A stretch of DNA of 8,701 bases from CAZESS01 sp964594625 (GTDB lineage: Archaea; Thermoplasmatota; E2; UBA202; DSCA01), in assembly GCA_964594625.1 (NCBI GenBank), contig CAZQNC010000052.1:1-8701 (forward strand), read 5' to 3'. Position 1 is the first letter of the stretch. Each line of letters opens with the position of its first letter. Under the pieces are notes generated by a model that was not told the origin of the DNA, did not search any database, and saw only the letters and a program-made list of their open reading frames with translations. The position numbers and the translations under genes were made by a program. Shown here piece by piece: positions 5,731 through 8,701 of the stretch.

Positions 5731-6690
5731 CTATTTCAGGTAGATGTGCCCTATGTCCCGCTTCCACAGCCAGAGGTCCTCGGTCTCCGCGTTTTCCTTT
5801 ACCATCCGGGCGTAGTCTACCTTGGCGTCAAGCTCGTCGGCATAGTAGACGGCGTATGCCTCGGGGAACTGCGGTTCCTTTGGGGAGCCGTATTCCCGCC
5901 GGCCGTGATGGCTCAGGATGACATGCTGGATTTTCAGGGCCTCCCGCTCCGATATGTCTACTCCGGCGAGGCGGTCGCGGACCATCTGGGCTCCGATGGG
6001 GATGTGGCCGAGCAGCATGCCCTCCTCGGAGATGTCGATGGATGTTTCCACCGCAAACTCCGTGATCTTGCCGATGTCGTGCAGGATGGCGCCGGTGAGC
6101 ATGAGGTCGCGGTCCAGGGAGGGAAACAGCTCGTGGACCCGCTCACAGAGCTTGGCAACGTGCACCGTGTGCACCAGCAGCCCGCCGATGTAGTTCTGGT
6201 GGCGGTGCATGGCGGCCGGCGCCGCGGCGAAGGCTTCCACAAAATCGTCGTCCTGGAAAAACGCGTCGAGCAGGTCCCCGTACGGCCCGCTCACGCTGTC
6301 TACCAGCGCCATGAGCTCCGCCATGAGCTCGTCGGTGTCCTGGTCGCCGACCTCCACGTAATCCACCGGGTCGTATTCCCCTGGCTGGCAGGTCCGGAGG
6401 CCCCCTTTCTCTATGGTTATCTCCCGCTTCTGCCGGTAGGTGACAACCCTGCCCCGGATGAACACCACGTCGCCTTTTTCCACGCCTCTGAACAATTGGC
6501 GGGTGTAGCCGGCGTCGTCGCCCCAGTACTTGGCGGATATCTCTCCGGTCTTGTCGGACAGCCGGAGCTCAAACCAGGCGCCGTCCTTGCCCGCATCCCG
6601 GTACTCCTTGGGCGGCTTGGTGAACTTGACGGCGAACATGCTGTTCACCATGTCGCCCTCATCAAGGTCAGATACGAACTGGGTTTTCAT
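5731..6690 (-). CDS. OB-fold plus HD-domain 3'-5' exoribonuclease, YhaM-like
   Basis: A 319-residue cytoplasmic protein. Residues 1-100 form an OB-fold nucleic-acid-binding domain (FELRLSDKTGEISAKYWGD at 40-58, then KGDVVFIRGRVVTY at 72-85). Residues about 160-300 form an HD phosphohydrolase domain: HRHQNYIGGLLVHTVHVA (162-179, with His174), the metal motif GAILHDIGK (200-208, His204-Asp205), GHIPIGA (228-234, His229), ILSHHG (258-263) and YYADELDAK (282-290, with Asp285). This order matches the YhaM/CBF1 group of 3'-5' exoribonucleases known from bacteria and found in archaea; RNA or single-stranded DNA trimming is the likely role. The ATG at 6690 is 3 nt after the gcvT stop, with GGGAG upstream inside gcvT, so the two genes are co-transcribed. 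All expected metal ligands appear present. Confidence 0.85.
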   Translation of the reverse strand: MKTQFVSDLDEGDMVNSMFAVKFTKPPKEYRDAGKDGAWFELRLSDKTGEISAKYWGDDAGYTRQLFRGVEKGDVVFIRGRVVTYRQKREITIEKGGLRTCQPGEYDPVDYVEVGDQDTDELMAELMALVDSVSGPYGDLLDAFFQDDDFVEAFAAAPAAMHRHQNYIGGLLVHTVHVAKLCERVHELFPSLDRDLMLTGAILHDIGKITEFAVETSIDISEEGMLLGHIPIGAQMVRDRLAGVDISEREALKIQHVILSHHGRREYGSPKEPQFPEAYAVYYADELDAKVDYARMVKENAETEDLWLWKRDIGHIYLK

Positions 6691-6693
6691 GGC

Positions 6694-7773
6694 CTAGCAG
6701 TCTCCCTTTTCGACAAACGGCGGTTTCACCGCTCTGGCGGGGACACGTCGTTCGTTGACCACGATGTCGTATGCACCGGCATCCTGGTAGCCCGGCGATA
6801 TGTAGGCCATCGCGATACCCGTCCTGATGCAGGGTGAAAACGTGCCCGACGTGACGGTTCCGGCTGCCTCTCCGCCATATTCCACGGGATGACCATTCCG
6901 GGGGATCCCCCGCCCTGTGCACCGGAGAAACATGAGCCTGTCATGCTCACCGTCCTTCTGCCGTTCCAGCGCCTCCCGGCCGACGAAGTCGTGGTCCCAG
7001 TGTACCGCCCAGCCCATGCCAGCCTCGACCGGGGTGCGGCCGCCGGCGAACTCGTTGCCCGCCAGTGCAAATCCTTTCTCGAGGCGCAGGGTGTCCCGGG
7101 CGCCCAGGCCCACGGGCCTGATGTCAGACTGTTCGCCGGCCTCAATGATGTCCCTGAACAATGCCGCCCCGGCCTCGCCGGGCGTGATGTAGAGCTCGAA
7201 GCCCCGTTCGCCGGTGTACCCGGTGCGGGAGAGAATGCATCGCTCCCCCCGGTCCACCTCGGTGCAGGCGAACAGCTTGAGGTCGTCCAGCGGCGCGTCG
7301 ACAACCCGGCTGAGGACTTCTGGCGACGACGGGCCCTGCACCGCCAGGATGACATCCCGGCTGCTCCTGTTTTCCAGCTCGACGTCCATGTCTTCCGCAT
7401 GCTGCGCAAACCATGCCTCGACGTCGTCGTGGCGGCCCGCGTTGGGCACGAACAGGTATTCCTCGCTGTCGGTATGCAGGAACACCTCGTCGTCGATGAT
7501 GGTGCCATCGTCCCGCAGGAGGGCCGTGTAGAAGCCCCTGCCCACGGGCACTTTTTCCGGGTTGCAGGTGGTCAGCCGGCCGACCAGCGCGGGGGCGTCG
7601 GATCCCCGGACGTAGAGGTTGCCCATGTGCGACACGTCGAACAGGCCGACATGCCGCCGAACCGTCAGATGCTCATCTTTAATCGAAGTGTACTGCAGGG
7701 GCATGGTGTGTCCCTCGAACTCGGTAAACGTGGCCCCCAGTTCCTCGTGCAGTTCATGCAACGGCGATCTCAT
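6694..7773 (-). CDS. gcvT: glycine cleavage system T protein (aminomethyltransferase)
   Basis: A 359-residue protein of full family length. GcvT moves the aminomethyl carbon from lipoyl-H protein to tetrahydrofolate or tetrahydromethanopterin and releases ammonia. Hallmarks with this start are GLFDVSHMG (43-51), GTIIDD (90-95) holding the conserved aspartate, VQGPSS (145-150), SRTGYTGERGFELY (182-195), GLGARDTLRLEKGF (222-235), VEAGMGWAV (249-257) and GTVTSGTFSP (305-314). The ATG at 7773 (MRSPLHELHEELGA) was chosen because it matches where the family begins and lies about 26 bp after a TATA-like element. An ATG at 7797 would add eight residues and would sit on that element. No H or P protein genes are in the window; the downstream partner is the HD nuclease, which has no obvious link to glycine metabolism. 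Confidence 0.9.
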   Translation of the reverse strand: MRSPLHELHEELGATFTEFEGHTMPLQYTSIKDEHLTVRRHVGLFDVSHMGNLYVRGSDAPALVGRLTTCNPEKVPVGRGFYTALLRDDGTIIDDEVFLHTDSEEYLFVPNAGRHDDVEAWFAQHAEDMDVELENRSSRDVILAVQGPSSPEVLSRVVDAPLDDLKLFACTEVDRGERCILSRTGYTGERGFELYITPGEAGAALFRDIIEAGEQSDIRPVGLGARDTLRLEKGFALAGNEFAGGRTPVEAGMGWAVHWDHDFVGREALERQKDGEHDRLMFLRCTGRGIPRNGHPVEYGGEAAGTVTSGTFSPCIRTGIAMAYISPGYQDAGAYDIVVNERRVPARAVKPPFVEKGDC

Positions 7774-7794
7774 GGATTCGTATCGCCGGCCGGC

Positions 7795-7805
7795 CATAAA
7801 ATGTT
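7795..7805 (-). promoter_or_regulatory. TATA element for gcvT
   Basis: On the - strand the bases read AACATTTTATG, about 26 bp before the ATG at 7773 and just after the stop of the zinc-finger gene. The distance predicts transcription starting on the start codon. No Shine-Dalgarno precedes 7773, which supports a leaderless mRNA. Confidence 0.5.
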
Positions 7806-7814
7806 ATTGGTGGC

Positions 7815-8108
7815 CTACTTGATGATGTCCACGCCGTAGTCCTTCTCGCCGTTTTTCAGCCGCCGCGCCGTGTCCGGGGAGGCACAGTTCCGGCACAGCC
7901 CGTAGAGCACCAGAAAACACGAAGGGCAGACCGCCTTGCCGCACCGCACGCATCGATACTTCGCCGGGCGCGCCTTGCAGATGGCGCAGCGGCCCGAGAC
8001 GTCCGCGGCGTAGCGCTCCTTCGCTTCCTCCTCGTCCGGTATCTCGTCGCCGTGTTCCTCCATCCACCGGCGGAGCTCCTCGTTCATATCCTCTTTTTCT
8101 TCCGTCAT
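7815..8108 (-). CDS. small zinc-finger protein with eight cysteines (HIT-like)
   Basis: About 97 residues. The N-terminal third is strongly acidic and helical (EEKEDMNEELRRW, then PDEEEAKERY). The rest holds four CxxC pairs (numbered from the first of two adjacent Met codons): C42/C45, C54/C57, C62/C65 and C73/C76, ending with a short basic tail. The pattern CAICKARPAKYRCVRCGKAVC resembles the HIT-type or treble-clef zinc fingers of archaea, which are thought to bind nucleic acid or protein partners; the true role is unknown. The start lies in ATGATG at 8111-8106, and the second ATG (8108) is preferred because GGTGA (8117-8113) is 4 nt away. That Shine-Dalgarno overlaps the carS stop codon, so the gene is translationally coupled to carS. 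Confidence 0.8.
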   Translation of the reverse strand: MTEEKEDMNEELRRWMEEHGDEIPDEEEAKERYAADVSGRCAICKARPAKYRCVRCGKAVCPSCFLVLYGLCRNCASPDTARRLKNGEKDYGVDIIK

Positions 8109-8112
8109 CATA

Positions 8113-8670
8113 TCACCAGGGAACCTTTTTCAGTCCGACTGAATGGCCGAGCACGTTGGCGACATAGTGGACCAGCGGGGTGAACACCAGCAGAAACGCG
8201 ATGTGCCACCCGGTGAAATGCCCGAGGAACCAGTTGTCGCCGCCGCCCCGTTCAAATGTCACGCTGACAATGTAGGAAAGCAGCAGGGCGCCGAACAAAA
8301 AATCCAGCTGGTCGGCCACCGGCCAGCTTTCCCCGCTTTTCTTGCCCAGACGTCGCTTCACAAAGCTTGCCATCATGTCGCCGCCGAGCGCGCCCAATGG
8401 CAACGCAATGACGATGGCACCGGCGGCAGCACCGTCCCCATATGTACCGGGAACGGCAACGCTCATAATGACGGCGACGAGTATGCCGATGACGACGCCG
8501 GACAGCAGCCCCCGCCAGGTTTTCCCGTCACCAAGCAGCCGGGCGCCACGCCAGGTGCAGCCGCCGTCAACGGGCCGGCCGCCGCCCAGCACGACCGCCG
8601 AGGAGTTGGCCAGATAGGCGGGCAGTATCAGCCAGAGCGCTTCGCCTATGACCATCCAGTCCATATCCAT
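8113..8670 (-). CDS. carS: CDP-archaeol synthase
   Basis: A 185-residue membrane protein of the DUF46/CarS family. It uses CTP to convert the unsaturated diether phosphate (digeranylgeranylglyceryl phosphate) to CDP-archaeol, the branch point for all archaeal polar head groups. About five hydrophobic helices are visible. Family motifs are LPAYLANS (16-23), LGDGKTWRG (46-54), GDMMASFVKRRLGKKSGE (97-114) and PVADQLDF (117-124). The start at 8670 has no Shine-Dalgarno and lies about 25 bp after a TATA-like element, so the message is probably leaderless; an ATG two codons in (8664) is an alternative. Its product feeds the archaetidylserine route whose last enzyme is encoded at 4164-4745. Confidence 0.94.
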   Translation of the reverse strand: MDMDWMVIGEALWLILPAYLANSSAVVLGGGRPVDGGCTWRGARLLGDGKTWRGLLSGVVIGILVAVIMSVAVPGTYGDGAAAGAIVIALPLGALGGDMMASFVKRRLGKKSGESWPVADQLDFLFGALLLSYIVSVTFERGGGDNWFLGHFTGWHIAFLLVFTPLVHYVANVLGHSVGLKKVPW

Positions 8671-8689
8671 GTATAGCGCCCCGATACAT

Positions 8690-8699
8690 AGATTTATCC
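8690..8699 (-). promoter_or_regulatory. TATA element for carS
   Basis: On the - strand the bases read GGATAAATCT, centred about 24-25 bp before the carS start at 8670. It is the only A/T-rich element before the window edge, and no leader with a Shine-Dalgarno lies between it and the start. Confidence 0.5.
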
Positions 8700-8701
8700 C
8701 A

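Noticed and set aside
5593..6837. Long + strand open frame (414 codons) opposite the HD nuclease gene and the 5' part of artA
   Set aside because: It lies antisense to two well-supported genes. GC-rich coding DNA often leaves a reverse frame open, and the translation is rich in His, Val and Gly without any recognisable domain.
6889..7839. Long + strand open frame (316 codons) opposite gcvT
   Set aside because: It is antisense to a full-length, motif-complete GcvT and lacks a ribosome binding site or domain.
1..8701. CRISPR arrays, tRNA or rRNA genes, insertion sequences
   Set aside because: No regularly spaced direct repeats, cloverleaf-like stretches, ribosomal RNA sequence or transposase-like protein was seen on either strand. 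Nearly all bases are covered by the listed genes.

Overview
The window reads as a GC-rich archaeal (euryarchaeal) chromosome segment. Three genes point to an archaeal lipid and surface machinery: a CDP-archaeol synthase (CarS), an archaeal-type archaetidylserine decarboxylase and an archaeosortase A. Several starts also have an A/T-rich TATA-like element about 24-27 bp upstream and no leader, which is an archaeal promoter layout. The lineage within the Euryarchaeota cannot be fixed from the sequence alone. No rRNA, tRNA, CRISPR array, insertion sequence or origin was seen.

Left part, + strand (1-2491). It opens with the 3' end of a small winged-helix DNA-binding protein, followed by a four-helix membrane protein with its own Shine-Dalgarno (SD). 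Next come two exported proteins, each with its own promoter and each built from two tandem repeats. The first (739-1533) has a cleavable signal peptide and an EF-hand-like DxDxDG loop in each repeat. The second (1610-2491) is a probable lipoprotein of two ~125-residue repeats. A palindrome ATTTGGGCCCAAAT lies in the end of the regulator gene, and its half-site recurs three times just upstream of the first exported gene, so an operator is possible.

Right part, - strand (8701 down to 2507). In transcription order: carS; a small eight-cysteine zinc-finger protein; gcvT; an OB-fold plus HD-domain nuclease of the YhaM type; artA; archaetidylserine decarboxylase (4-nt stop/start overlap with artA); then, from its own promoter, an exported protein with two nitroreductase-like halves; and finally a 49-residue single-span membrane peptide. 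The two strands converge with only 15 bp between stop codons (2491/2507).

How it fits together: CarS makes CDP-archaeol, the precursor for archaeal polar lipids. The decarboxylase makes archaetidylethanolamine from archaetidylserine. ArtA cleaves C-terminal sorting signals of surface proteins and joins them to a lipid. The artA/decarboxylase coupling fits the known association of archaeosortase with aminophospholipid synthesis. The archaetidylserine synthase expected between CarS and the decarboxylase is not in the window, and none of the three exported proteins carries an obvious PGF-CTERM tail.
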